Below the pieces are notes generated by a model. That model did not search any database and was not told the origin of the DNA. It saw only the letters and a list, made by a program, of their open reading frames with translations. This document shows, in pieces, positions 10,060 through 21,256 of a stretch of DNA of 64,000 bases; position 1 is the first letter of the stretch; each line of letters begins with the position of its first letter. The stretch is from positions 142,480,897 to 142,544,896 of the forward strand of contig NC_081407.1 in assembly GCF_030272615.1 (NCBI RefSeq), read 5' to 3'. This DNA is from Cryptomeria japonica (taxonomy: Eukaryota > Streptophyta > Pinopsida > Cupressales > Cupressaceae). The position numbers and the translations under genes are program-made.

Positions 10060-10834
10060 TGTATATGGTGAAAATGGATAGCAATAAACAACAATATTGA
10101 AAGACTAAAATGGATTCAACCACCAAACCCTAGCCTAACAATGAACAAAGATCCACCATAACATATGAAGATAACCTAAGACAATGCAAAATAACTCAAA
10201 AATCACAAAGATTATACCATCGCATGTCCACTAGGGTTTTGATCTCCATTCTTCCTATCTCCATTGATCTTGTTTGATATGCTTGCTCTCAGATTTTTAT
10301 GTGCACAAGAGCTCAATAAAGAACGGAATGTGGTTGCAAGTAGGATCGTAGTGTAGCCAAGTCCTCCAAAATTAGTCATTAGGGTTTGTCAATGAAGAAA
10401 GCATCTCCTTAAATAGAAGACACAATAAGAAATAGAGGGTTAAGATTGAGAGGTGTAAAAAGAGAGGTCGGCTAGGATTAGAGGGTAGGTATAAGAAATA
10501 CCAAAATAATGAAAGAGGTAGGTAGTGTAGGAAATAAGAGATGAATGACATGTGTCATGTGTAGAAAAGGTTAATGAATTAATTAAATAAATAAAGATTT
10601 ATTTAATTAATAGAAGAAGTAGGACAATTAAATAAATAAAATATTTATTTAATTTAGGAAAGGGATAATTTAAATAAATAAATGTATTTATTTAAATGAG
10701 AAATAAGGCTAGAAGAGGATAAATGAATTGATTAAATAAATAAAGATTTATTTAATTAATAGAAGAATTAGGCTTAGATAATTAAATAAATAAAATATTT
10801 ATTTAATTAGACATGACAATTTTGAGTGTCTACA
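10060..10834 (-). mobile_element. 5' LTR of the Tat element
   Basis: It begins (minus strand) TGTAGACACTC and ends CCATATACA, about 775 bp, with TG/CA termini. The outer end could be shifted two bases (10836). A TATA-like CTATTTAAGG lies at 10416-10407 on the minus strand, placing the transcript start near 10385. The PBS follows directly. The 3' LTR is outside the window, so insertion age cannot be estimated here. Confidence 0.88.
10575..10806. repeat. Duplicated AT-only palindromes in the Tat LTR
   Basis: Two copies of a module, roughly 157 bases apart, each hold two self-complementary stretches made of TTAATTAAATAAAT and its complement (near 10577-10605 and 10626-10656, again near 10734-10762 and 10780-10807). 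Each could fold into an AT-only hairpin. They lie in the U3 part, upstream of the TATA-like box. Confidence 0.75.
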
Positions 10835-10839
10835 CAAGC

Positions 10840-11550
10840 AATAATATAACAACTTCAATTCTAGCTACCTGAGCAAAAGTCTGCTCATAATCATTTCCTT
10901 CCATCTAAGAACACCTTTTACATACCAGTCTTTCTTTGTTTCTAATCAATTCACCAACTTCCTTTTAGTTTATTCTGGAACACCCATTTAGTGCCAATCA
11001 CATTCTTGTCTTTAGGTCTCGTAACAAGCTCCCATGTGTTATTCTTCTGAATCTAATTCAACTCTTCTTCCATAACATTTATCCAATTCTCATCTTTACA
11101 TGCTTCTGCAATATCTTTAGGCTCAATCTTGGAAATCAAACATATCTCTCCAGCAACAATCCTTCTCCTAGTAATCAAACCTTTATTTTTATCACCAATA
11201 ATATGCTTTTTTGAATGATTCAATCTTACATACCTCAGAGTCTTCTGATTGTTTTGATTTTCAGGTTCTTGCACTTCTTCACCAGTAGCAACAATATCTG
11301 GATTAACTATCTCTTCTAGAGAATTCTTCTTTAAGATCTCAGTTTGGACAAGCTTTGAAATGACATCTTGATCATCACTCATATCTGAATGCTCTAATCT
11401 TCTTTCTATGACATTCATCCACCTTCACATTTTCACTCTCTACTATCTTTTTTAGTCTCTTGTTGTAACATCGGTAGGCCTTGCTCTTAGTAGAATAACC
11501 CAAAAAGATTCCTTCATCACATTTTGCATCAAACTTTCCTATATCCTCAT
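10840..11550 (-). pseudogene. Copia-B fragment: integrase C-terminus, linker and start of RT
   Basis: Minus-strand translation gives the copia integrase tail (GKFDAKCDEGIFLGYS), a variable acidic linker, and the start of reverse transcriptase (ENWINVMEEELN, then NNTWELV and IGTKWVF), with internal stops and a frameshift. RT is cut off at 10835 by the Tat LTR. The right edge at 11550 joins precisely to the integrase piece at 16718 once gypsy-C and its duplicated CTCAT are removed. It is therefore not a separate gene. Confidence 0.9.
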
Positions 11551-12997
11551 TGGTACAGATCACCTTTCTACTACACCTCTATTTCAAGCACATGGTGGTG
11601 TCTACATGTTCATTTGTGATGTAATAATGGGTTGGATCAATGATCACCCTTGATGTAATTGCATGCCTATTTGTATGGTCAATAATCTCTTAGGTGAGCA
11701 TATAAACCTAGAGGTCTATTAGGCCATGAAGGCTGGAATTTGGATTTTCAATGTTGGTGTGTCTAGGATGTTTTCTTAGGTGTTTGGAGTCTAAAAGTGA
11801 CAAATAATGACCTTGGATGTGTTTCCATAAGGTCTAAGTGGTTAATAGCCAATGTTGTCCTAAGTTGCAAAATGTTGCATTTGTTGTCAAGCAACTTTGC
11901 AAAGTTGCCGGTAGGATGCCAACTACTTCTTCAATGGTTCTAACTATTCAAAAGTTGGTTATGGAAATTGGAAAAGGTTTATATATGCTTGGAAAACTAT
12001 GGGAAAGATAGAGTTGAGAGTTTTGTAAAGTTTGGTGGAGAAAGTGAATAAAACAAGTTTGATTTTGCCAGAACAGTGACATTTTTCCGTATTGTCCGTA
12101 CAGAGTGTGAGATCTACTGATGAATTTTTTATTTGATTAGAAATATCCCTGAAGTACCCTTCCAATGCATTTAGTCTGACCTCTTGAAGTGAAGTTTAGA
12201 GGAAGTTGTAAGTGTTTTACCCTCTGCAGGTCTGAAACCCTCCATTTTCAAGGGTTACAATGCAAATGGGACCCTAACTTGCAATCTACTCATTGGGATC
12301 CAATGGCCATTGGTAGAATGAAATTTAGGGGCATGTATTTTGAGATTCTACAGGGGTGAGGTCAGAGGAGTTGGTTGGTAACCTTACCACCAAGCCCTAG
12401 TCTAAATTGTTTGAGGGTTTAGATTATATTAGATGAGTTTCATTGAGCATACTATGAGTAATGATGAGATGATGAGTTGAATTGATGGAATTGGAGTATT
12501 TGGACATAGAAGAAACCTCCTAAAGAGTTGGAACCTTCTTGTGATCCCATTCTCATATAACTCCTTTGTAAAACTAGTCTAACTTGATCAATTAGGCCTG
12601 TGAGCCAAGTAGGTGTTGAAGAGTGCAAGAATAGGGTGGAATTACAATCTTTTGGAATCTGATAGTAATCCCAAAGGGTGTGTGAAAACTAAATTTTTTT
12701 AGGGTATTTTTTGGTATTATCTTGAGAAAAATCCAAAAAGATAGTGAAATTGGGCTACTAATCAGTAGGCCTGTCTAAGCCTCAAAAGCCAATATTTGCC
12801 TTGTACTCAAAAGTATCATTGTGGGAGATCTTAATAGGTCTTAGGAAGTGTGTAGAAGTGTTGTGCCATCCCTTGTTAGGGGTAAGAGTCTAATTTCACA
12901 TTTGAGGTGTGATTGTAGCCTTGAGAGAGACTCAAGGTAAAGAAGACCAAGGTGTATAGGTGGGTTTATCACCCTACTGCTGCCAATCTCTACATCA
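11551..12997 (+). mobile_element. 5' LTR of gypsy-C (1447 bp)
   Basis: It has TG/CA termini (TGGTACAG to CTACATCA). Its last 892 bp (12106-12997) align without net length change to the 3' LTR remnant at 15821-16712, differing at scattered positions. A weak primer-binding-like sequence, GGTAGTATCATAGCACC, follows at 12998. The first 555 bp have no counterpart in the 3' copy. Confidence 0.9.
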
Positions 12998-13040
12998 GGT
13001 AGTATCATAGCACCAAAAGAGCCTTGAGGAACAATAAGAA

Positions 13041-14090
13041 ATGGAAGACGCAATAGAGAATAGTGAGGAGATTCCCACTAGACCCACAAAAAACATGGAG
13101 TTGGCCAAGATAGTGAGGGAGTAGGTGGCCAAGAATAAAAAGATGGAGGAAGAGATAGAAAGGTTGAAGAAAGACTAGGCAAGCAAGGGAGTTTCATTAG
13201 CATCTGATGGAGAAGGAGAAGAGGAAGAAGAGAGACTATTGATGTCAATAGATCAAAGGTAATTTGTTGAAGCCCTTAATAGGGCAGGAAGAAGAGACAA
13301 TAGAGAAGAACTACCTACATTCTCTGGAAAGATGAACCTAGAAGAGTGTATGAATTGGATAGAAGCAATGATCAATTATTTTGAATGTGAAGAGGTACTT
13401 GAAAACCAAAGGGTGAAGGTGGCTAAATCCAAAATGAAAGGTCCAACTCGTAGTTGGTGGAAATTTCTACAAAATGAAAGAGATGAAGAAGGAAAGAGAC
13501 CTATAACCTCATGGAAGAAGACAGAGATAGAGATCAAAAGGCAGTTTGTACCTGAGGACTATGAGATAATCTTACACAAGAGATTACAAAATCTAAGGCA
13601 AAGGGATTTAGATGTCAGTACTTACACTGAGGAGTTCCACAGGATGACCCTCAAAGCAAAGATGCCAGAGAGTGAGACACAAAATCTAGCAAGGTACATG
13701 AATGGTCTTAAGTTCAGTATCCAAGATGAACTAAGTTTGTTCAACTGTGAATCAGTGCACAAATGTTTTTAGATGGCACTTAGGATTGAGGACAAGCAAA
13801 AAAGGAGAGGAGAACACAATAATAGAAGAAATGGTACATGTTTAAGAGGTAAAGGTAGATTCAATGGAAGAGGATAATCTCCTAAACCCCAAGGAGAGTC
13901 CAGCTATCAGGGAACAGAGGTAGCATTAGAGGAAGGAGGGGAAATCGTAGAGGAAGATTCGGTGGAAGAGGACCTAGTGTCTTCACCGGTAGGTGTTTTT
14001 CATGCAACCAAGTTGGGCATTAGTCATTTAGATGTGGTAGCCAAGGAGGTGATAGGAGAGCACATCTAATACAAGAAGAAGATAGTCAAA
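13041..14090 (+). pseudogene. Gypsy-C gag with zinc knuckle
   Basis: The first ATG (13041) opens a frame with scattered stops that runs into a clear Retrotrans_gag core at 13332-13770 (SWWKFLQNERDEEGK, IKRQFVPEDYE). After a frameshift a zinc knuckle is visible near 13999-14035 (CFSCNQVGH, a stop, then SFRC). It is a capsid/nucleocapsid protein of the element, inactive through at least four in-frame stops and one frameshift. Confidence 0.85.
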
Positions 14091-14092
14091 GC

Positions 14093-14919
14093 ATGACCTC
14101 CTACCACACATCAAATTCAAAGTTTGCAGATCCGGAGCAAGGAGAACTCTTGATGATCAATAGGACCCTCTTGAAAGTGCCAACCATCAAAGAAACACCT
14201 CAAAGGAAATCTCTTTTTAGAACCTCCTGCAAGGTACAAGGCAAGGTATGCAAAGTCATTGTGGACTCAGGGTCCACAGATAACATAGCTTCCATTTAAA
14301 TGGTTAATAAGCTTAACTTGCAAAGAATACCCCATCCCCATCCCTATAAAGTGTCTTGGTTGAACAAAGGTCAACAAGCCCTGATTAGTGAGCAAGTTAG
14401 GATAGAAATTTCAATAGGTGAATACAAAGATAGGGTGTTGTGTGATGTAGTAGAAATGGATGCTTGTCATCTGCTACTAGGAAGGCCTTGGCAATATGAT
14501 GTAGATGCTAGGAATGAGGGAAGGAAGAATGTTTACACCATCACCAAGAATGGGGTGAACTTCACTATGACACCTCTTCCGGATGATAGTAAGGATAAAC
14601 ACATTGTGACTAGTGTCATGCTAGTGGATGAGAGGGAGTTCATGAAGGGTTTGAAGGAGAAAGATACTCCTTTCTTTTTAATAGTTGTCAAGCCTAGGAT
14701 TGAACCTAAGAAGCATCATAAGAGCTAAGAGACAAAAATGAGAGTAGGTCCTAAAGAGGTTCAAAATCTGCTAGACCGGTATAAGGGGATAGTTACAGAT
14801 AGTACCACAAATTCCTTACCCCCTCAAAGGGAAATTAGTCATTGTATTGACCTCATACCAGGTGCTACACTACCCAATAAGGCAACATACAAGCTTACCC
14901 CTGAACAAAATGCAAAAGT
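14093..14919 (+). pseudogene. Gypsy-C protease and start of reverse transcriptase
   Basis: One frame with two stops (near 14297 and 14726). It holds a retropepsin active site VDSGSTDN, the second protease motif HLLLGRPWQYDVDARN, and the usual entry to Ty3 RT (SLPPQREISHCIDLIPGA). The frame is cut at 14919 by a solo LTR inserted in the codons leading to helix QIQELLEKG, which resumes at 15712. Confidence 0.9.
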
Positions 14920-15706
14920 TGTGAGGGGTCCCACAGATACTGAGAGGGGGGGGTGAATCAGTATCTAACTGGTGATTAGAATTTCTTAACTTAAAACATG
15001 CAGAACATAATATAATAGTGTACCGGTATGCAAGAAATAATGCAATAAACAGAATCAAGTACATCCACATGAAAAGCATACCATAACACAAGATGTTAAT
15101 GAGGAAACCCGGTGTGGGAACAACCTCGGTGGGATTTGTGACCCACAATATTCACTCATTGGCCAATAAGAGAATATTACTTACAATAGGGGCCTGCACA
15201 TGCAGGAAGGCCAATTGCCTAGAGCTCACTGCTCAATGGGAAGTCTCACTGACTTACAATAAGGATTATACAAATCCAATATCTTTTACTTCTTTACAAT
15301 AGCATCTTCAATGCCTGATTCAGTACCGATTCCTGCTCTGTTCTTTACATATACCCCTTGACCTATATTTCGCACATTAGGTCTGCCTAATATTTTCCTT
15401 AATGCTTCTACTCATTCATTACAAAATGTCTACAATGATCTCTTTTATATATAAGAGTCATTTTACAATTTTCCAAGTCGACTCTCAATAATAATAAAAA
15501 TATATATAACAAAAATCCCGTCGGCCTCTGTGCTGGTATACTTCCTTTCTTCTGTGCCGGTGCCGGTGTCCTGAGTGCTGGTGTAGAGTGTGATCTGCTG
15601 ATGTCGGTATAATGTCTTTGCCAGTGCCATAGGATTGAAAGGTTTCCATCAATGACAAAACCTTCAATCACATACAATGTCTCATTGGAGTGTGCATATG
15701 CCAACA
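14920..15706 (-). mobile_element. Solo LTR nested in gypsy-C RT
   Basis: On the minus strand it runs TGTTGGCATATG to CCCCTCACA, 787 bp. The flanks are AAAGT (14915-14919) and GAAGT (15707-15711), a 5-bp target duplication with one change. It contains a TATA-like TTATATATAAAAG near 15455-15442 and the motif TGATTCACCCCCCCCTCTCA about 20 bases from its 3' end. No internal element sequence remains. Confidence 0.88.
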
Positions 15707-15825
15707 GAAGTTGTAAGACAAATCCAAGAATTGCTTGAGAAAGGGTTCATTAGGAAGAGCATAAGTCCCTGTGTAGTCCCTGCAGTATTATCTCCCAAGA
15801 AAGAAGGAACATGGAGGTTGTGTGA
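15707..15825 (+). pseudogene. Gypsy-C RT fragment
   Basis: It continues the RT frame after the solo [20 protein letters not shown] and [11 protein letters not shown]. The coding sequence stops at TGTG, where it is fused directly to the inside of the 3' LTR (15821). The junction shares TGTG with the LTR position it joins (12106), so the deletion used short homology. Confidence 0.88.
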
Positions 15826-16712
15826 GATCTACTGATGAATTTTTGATTTGATTAGAAAGATCCCCGGAGTACCCTTCCAATGCATTTAGTCTGACCTCTT
15901 GAAGTGAAGTTTAGAAGAAGTTGTAAGTGTTTTACCCTCTGCAGGTTTGAAACCATCCATTTTCATGGGTTACAATGTAAATGGGACCCTAACTTGCAAT
16001 CTACTCATTGGGATCCAATGGCCATTTCTAGAATGCAAGTTAGGGGCATGTATTTTGAGATTCCAGAGGGGTGGGGTCAGAGAAGTTGGTTGGTAACCTT
16101 ACCACCAAGCCCTAGTCTAAATTGTTTGAGGGTTTAGATTAGATTAGATGAGTTTCATTGAGCATACTATGAGTAATGATGAGATGATGAGTTGAATTGA
16201 TGGAAATGGAGTATTTGGACATAGAAGAAACCTCCTGAAGAGTTGGAACCTTCTTGTGATCCCATTCTCATATACCTCCTTTGTAAAACTGGTCTAACTT
16301 GATCAATTAGGCCTGTGAGCCAAGTAGGTGTTGAAGAGTGCAAGAATAGGGTGGAATTCCAATCTTTTGGAATCTGATAGTAATCCCAAAAGGGTGTTTG
16401 AAACCTAAATTTTTAAGGGTCTTGTTTGGTATTATTTGGAGAAAAATCCAAAAAGACAGTGAAATTGGGCTACTAACCGGTAGGCCTGTCTAAGCCTCAA
16501 AAGCCAATATTTGCCTTGTGCTCCAAAGTATCATTGTGGGAGATCTTAATAGGTCTCAAGAAGTGTGTAGAAGTGTTGTGCCATCCCTTGTCAGGGGTAA
16601 GAGTCCAATTTCACATTTGAGGTGTGATTGTAGCCTTGAGAGAGACTTAAGGTAAAGAAGACCAAGGTGTGTAGGTGGGTTTATCACCCTATTGATACCA
16701 ATCTTTGCATCA
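15821..16712 (+). mobile_element. Truncated 3' LTR of gypsy-C
   Basis: 892 bp matching 12106-12997 of the 5' LTR, ending TTTGCATCA before the target duplication CTCAT. It lacks the first 555 bp of the LTR and any polypurine tract, both lost with most of pol. Confidence 0.92.
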
Positions 16713-16717
16713 CTCAT

Positions 16718-17451
16718 CTTGCTTGATATAACATTTGCTTCCATAAATTCTGAAATATCTAATTGTGGGAACATGACCAAACCATAACTCATAAGGAGTC
16801 TTACCAGAATCACCTTTTATATGCACTTGGTTGAATGTGTAAACAAAAGTGCTAACAAATTCTCTCCAAAAGGTCTATTCAATATTTCCTTCAATTAGCA
16901 TAGTCCTAGCAACATCCAAAATAGTTTTGTTCTTCCTTTCACCAACTTCAGTCTGCTGAGGGGTTCTAGGAGTAGATAATTGTCTTCTAATTCCATTCCT
17001 CTCACAAAATGAGTCAAAATCACCAGATGTAAATTCTCCTCCTCTATCAGATCTTAGGCACTTTAGCTTCAATCCTTTTTTAGTCTCCACCTTAGCTTTG
17101 AATATCTTGAATTTCTCCAATGCTTCTGATTTCTCCCTTAGAAAGGTAACCCACATCATCCTAGAATAATCATCAATCAACAACATGAAATATCTATCAC
17201 CCTGCACACTTCTCACTCTTGTAGGACCACACAAATCAGTATGTACAAGATCTAACAAACCATTATATGAATATAACTTACTCTTGAATGTAGTTCTTGT
17301 TAGCTTTCCCAATTGACATTCTTTACATACCGGATTAGATGGCTTCACAATTTTAGGCAAATGTCTAATAGCTTGAGTAGAGCTTATTCTTATCATGCAG
17401 TGAAAATTAACATGACACCTTCTTTTTATGTCACAACCAACTTTCATCAAT
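16718..17451 (-). pseudogene. Copia-B integrase
   Basis: Inserts copia DNA into the genome in the intact element. The zinc-binding Cys pair is visible in VCKECQLGKL. The catalytic core shows Asp in HTDLCGP, Asp in CLRSDRGGEF and Glu in VGERKN, with the usual PQQN changed to PQQT. The open part covers 17450-16875; it then continues in another frame (the GKTPYELWFGHVPT region) down to 16718, where gypsy-C interrupts it. The remainder is at 11550-10840. Confidence 0.92.
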
Positions 17452-18443
17452 CTAAGAAATCAAACAACTTTTCTCACCAGCATTCAAGTGAAAGATATTA
17501 CCTTTAGTCTTAGTCCCTGATGCAATCTCTATACCAGAGGCATTTAGAATCTTGCATTTACCATTCTTGAATTGCAAATCATATCCCTTGTCAACCATCT
17601 GTCCAACACTCAAAAGATTATGGTTCAAACCTTCAACATACAATACATCATTAGTATTATGCTTACCATCAAAAGAAATTGAACCTCTACTATGGATCAC
17701 ACAAGATTTATCATCTCCAAATCTCACTATACCACCATCATACCTTTCCATATTCACAACTTTGCTTTTATCACCTATCATATGATGTGAACAACCGTTG
17801 TTAATTACCCATTCATCTTTCTCTTTAATCTTAGCAGCCAAAGCTTTTTCCTCAACAATGCAGCTTGTAGAATTCACTGGTACCGAACCATCTTCCTTGA
17901 TAACAATAAAAACAAACTCATCTTCTGAATTCCCATTCTCATATTTTTCATCTATCACACCTTCATCACCAACATAATAACATCTCTTATGATATTTGAA
18001 CTTCCAGTTAGGCTTATAGGGATTATCATTCTTATCATGCTTCTCATATCTATCAGTCTTGTCAGATCTATCATGCCTTTGAAATTTATCATGCCTATCA
18101 TACATAGACATTCTTTTAGGACATCTAGAAGCAAAATGTCTTATCTTATTACAAGAGAAACATTTCAAAGGTAACTTTCCATTATACTTACTGACTCCCT
18201 TAGGCAATCTTCTAGCAATAAGGGCTTCAAGCTCATCCAATTCTCTTTCTTTCTCTTCCATCTCTCTCTTTTCTCTTTCATATCTGGAAACCCAACATGA
18301 ACTTTCTCCCAGATCATACTTATGTTTCTTGATATAGAGGCTCTGAATGCAGTCTTAGATTTTCTATATGATTCTCCAAACTCGCTCAACTCAGAAGCAA
18401 CAAGCTTATCAACCAGCATGTCCCTAGTCACATTAGTCACACT
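17452..18443 (-). pseudogene. Copia-B gag C-terminus, zinc knuckle and protease
   Basis: The gag tail (NVTRDMLVDKLVASELSEFGE) is followed by a zinc knuckle CFSCNKIRHFASRC (C-x2-C-x4-H-x4-C), a basic Asp/Lys/His-rich linker, and the protease region. The protease active site reads INNGCSHHM where the family has IDSGCSHHM, so the catalytic Asp is Asn. The pre-integrase region follows (GNIFHLN) and ends in a stop at 17452. A frame change lies between 18261 and 18165. The upstream part of gag is at 19483-20009, beyond an inserted solo LTR. Confidence 0.9.
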
Positions 18444-18448
18444 TCAGA

Positions 18449-19477
18449 TGGTGCAACCATGATTGATGGATCCTTACAGAGAACTGACTGGCTCATGCAA
18501 CAAGAGTAACACAATAGAAGAAAAAATAAAACATTTGAAAGATTATAGAATCAGTTCATATTATTGTCTTATAATCTTTGGTAACCAACTGGTTATCATC
18601 ATACATTCATCATAAAACATCCGATAATCAATTGGTTACATGCAGCCTAACATGCTAGATAACTTGGTGTAGTCATGACCAGTGGATCCTCAAAGAGAAC
18701 TGACTGAATCATGTAGCAAGAGTAACACAACAGAAGCAACAATAAAACATCTGAAAGATTATAGAATCAGATCATATTATTGTCTTATAACCTCTGGTAA
18801 CCAACTAGTTATCATCATACATTCATCTTAGAACATCCGGTAATTAACCGGTTACATGTAGGCTAACATGCCAGATACAATCCATCCATAACTCTCAGAG
18901 TCATCTGGATCTCTAATCATGAACCTAAATCCTCCTTCTGATCTACTTTTCTACAAATGATTACATAATATCATATATACCCTCCCGAACATATTCGGGT
19001 CGGCCACAAAAAATTACATTTACCAATATAGGGAAATGAAACGTGTAAATAGATTGGCCCCAAGAATGAAATAAATTCCTCTGGAAAAGAACAATCGAGA
19101 AGTTTAGATCAACATGAAGGTTGACCAAGGACTTAGGAACATTAAGAAAGATCCAAAATAGATCCACACACCAAGAAACCACTCTGAAAAAGAAGAAAAC
19201 CAATCGGTAAGCCCAAAACTGCTCTGGGACCCATAAACAATCAAACTGGAAGCAATATCTTACCAAAAAAGAATCTAAATGGACTGAGAATATGGAATTA
19301 AGCACATAAACAAGCCTAGAAACTGAAAAATATAATCTACAATGAAAAGCAAGCCACCATCGGAACATACCGGTAGGAACGCAGAAATTGGACACATAAT
19401 TGAATAAGAACTAAACTAAAAGGAAATATTTTTGGTTAATGCAAGATTTCTCATAGACCGGGGATGCTCTTGCATCA
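18449..19477 (-). mobile_element. Solo LTR nested in copia-B gag
   Basis: On the minus strand it runs TGATGCAAGAGC to GGTTGCACCA, 1029 bp. The flanks are TCAGA (18444-18448) and TCGGA (19478-19482), a 5-bp duplication with one CpG-type change. Removing it rejoins the gag codons reading DEIR and VTNVTRDM. Its start resembles the solo LTR at 51509. A 435-aa-scale open stretch inside (19395-18961) is chance. Confidence 0.9.
18468..18885. repeat. 216-bp tandem duplication inside the solo LTR
   Basis: Both copies start at GGATCC (18468 and 18684) and carry the same order of words (GAGAACTGACTG, AGAGTAACACAA, ATTGTCTTATAA, GTTATCATCATACATTCATC). They differ at scattered sites. Paired words such as GGTAACCAACTGGTTATC make each copy partly self-complementary. 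Confidence 0.85.
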
Positions 19478-19482
19478 TCGGA

Positions 19483-20009
19483 TCTCATCAATAGTAGCTA
19501 CTTTAGGCTAGTAAGAAGGAGGCAAAGATCTCAACACTTTAGCAACAATCTCATCTTCTTCAAGAGTTCCACCAACACATTTGATGCCTAGGACAAGTTC
19601 ATTCACCTTACCCATAAAGGTAGATATGTTCTCATCTTCTCCCATCTTTAGCATCTCATACTTTCCCTTTAAACTCTACATCTTAGCAACTTTAACATGT
19701 TTATCTCCTTCATATAGGGTCTCTAACTTCTCCTAGATCTCATGTGCAGTTTGCAAGCCCATCACATTAGTCATCTCTGAATCAGTCAAGGCACTCAGCA
19801 ATGCTTCCTTAGCTGTTAATGTATGTTCAACATCCTTGATATCAACAACAGTAACTAGTCCATTCTAAGGAACATTATATGTATTTTTTGTAATCTTCCA
19901 ATACTCTTCTCCAAGACGCTTCAAATGAACTTCCATCTGGTCCTTCCATATAGTGTAGTTATTTCCATCAAATCTTAGATTCTTCTTCTTGAATACATAG
20001 GTTGCCATC
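19483..20009 (-). pseudogene. Copia-B gag, N-terminal part
   Basis: The ATG at 20009-20007 lies 42 bases after the primer binding site. The translation has the typical copia Gag entry (LRFDGNNYTIWKDQMEVHLK) and later MKMGEDENISTFMGKV and VAKVLRSLPPSY, with in-frame stops. It ends at the target duplication of the solo LTR and continues at 18443. Confidence 0.9.
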
Positions 20010-20050
20010 CCGGATCTCCTCAAGTGGTCAAGCTTTTTCTAAAGAATCTA

Positions 20051-20062
20051 GCTCTGATACCA
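20051..20062 (-). promoter_or_regulatory. Primer binding site of copia-B (initiator Met tRNA)
   Basis: The minus strand reads TGGTATCAGAGC, the standard 12-base copia match to the 3' end of initiator methionine tRNA, two bases after the LTR end. It fixes the orientation and 5' end of copia-B. Confidence 0.95.
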
Positions 20063-20064
20063 AT

Positions 20065-20941
20065 TGTTGGCAACAACAATGAAGAAAAATTGAGAGCGGG
20101 GGTGGGGGGGGGGTGAATCAGTTTTCACTAGATTCAATAATTTAAGCACAATCTTAGATCTGATCAAATGTAGCAAGAATAAACATAAACACAATAACAA
20201 TAACACACATAACACCAAGATTTTGACGTGGAAAACCCAGTTAAGGGAAAAACCACGGTGGGAACCTACCCACAATAAGATGATACTCTGTAGTAGTATG
20301 TGTACATATTACAATGGGGAATGCACATGCATTCAGGCACATTTCCTAGAGCTCACTGCTCAAAATATAATGACCTAGAAGGATCCAACCCTTAAGGAAG
20401 GTTCACTACCTTACAATAACATTCAAAATACAATCTGATTATGATGAACTGAAAGAATAGCATCTCCTAATGCTAGATGATAGTTTTGGTTAAGCATATT
20501 TGTCTGCTCTATAACATTCTTTGCTCAATACATCACACCGAAAGATGAATTTGCTAATTCGCACATACACCACTCTCTGATAATGTAGACACAACTCCCA
20601 TACCTGAATTACATGAATCTAACACCCATTTATACAATTCATCAACCTTGATTACAAGGTCAATGCAAACCCTCAACACCTAATTACAAAATTACATCAC
20701 ATGATACATAAATAATCTACCAGACCAATACAATTCCATAGATGATATAGCATAGACCCAAATCAAATCCTCGAGCACACAACGCCACCACAAATCTTGT
20801 CAAGATCAACTGCAACACGCTACACCACTGAAAATATTGCATAACATGAAGAATATCATCGAACCCAAAAGATATTCAATATTGCACTATGATCAATACA
20901 AACCACCAAAACAAATAGGACATGATCAAGAAACACCAACA
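20065..20941 (-). mobile_element. 5' LTR of copia-B
   Basis: On the minus strand it runs TGTTGGTGTTTC to GTTGCCAACA, 877 bp, with the inverted termini TGTTGG/CCAACA. A C-rich tract (G-rich on plus, 20095-20113) followed by TGAATCA lies about 25 bases from its 3' end. The predicted target duplication is AGCAT at 20942-20946. The matching 3' LTR is outside the window, beyond the Tat insertion. Confidence 0.9.
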
Positions 20942-21256
20942 AGCATGTTAGAACCATCCACAATAGCTGCACGAACACCATGTTGAACACTAGATGTCAT
21001 TGAGAGGGGGGGTGAATCAATGATTTCCAAACTTTTCCCTTTTCTATCCTATGTGTGTATACCAGTTAACAGATCTAACATAAAGTAGACATACCGGTTA
21101 GATGTGAGACTAACACAAATTCAATCACACATAAAAGGGACATCGCATAACACCTGATGTACGAGAAAAAACCAAGATGGGAAAAACCTCGGTGAGAATT
21201 TCTACTAGAGACTACTGCTCCAATCCAGCCTCACAATGAAAACCTCAATTACAACA

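Larger units (their letters stand above)
1..10834 (-). mobile_element. Ty3/gypsy LTR retrotransposon, Tat lineage, 5' part (3' LTR outside window)
   Basis: Read on the minus strand the order is LTR (10834-10060), PBS (10056-10038), a leader of about 2.4 kb, gag, protease, G-patch, reverse transcriptase, RNase H, second RNase H and integrase, ending at 187. The second, archaeal-type RNase H next to a normal Ty3 RNase H is the known hallmark of Tat/Ogre-like elements. The element is inserted in the reverse transcriptase region of copia-B at 10835; the flank CAAGC (10835-10839) is the predicted 5-bp target duplication, but its partner is outside the window. Positions 1-186 are 3' untranslated sequence with T-rich runs; no 3' LTR or polypurine tract is reached. 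Confidence 0.95.
11551..16712 (+). mobile_element. Gypsy-C: Ty3/gypsy retrotransposon with internal deletion, inside copia-B
   Basis: The 5162-bp element starts TGGTACAG and ends TTTGCATCA, flanked by a perfect 5-bp duplication CTCAT (11546-11550 and 16713-16717). Contents are 5' LTR, gag, protease, the first part of RT (split by a solo LTR), then a truncated 3' LTR. Most of RT, RNase H, integrase, the polypurine tract and the first part of the 3' LTR are missing. Orientation is opposite to the copia-B host element. Confidence 0.93.

Noticed and set aside
18961-19395. 145-codon open frame on minus
   Set aside because: Lies wholly within a non-coding solo LTR, Phe/Trp-rich composition, no family resemblance.
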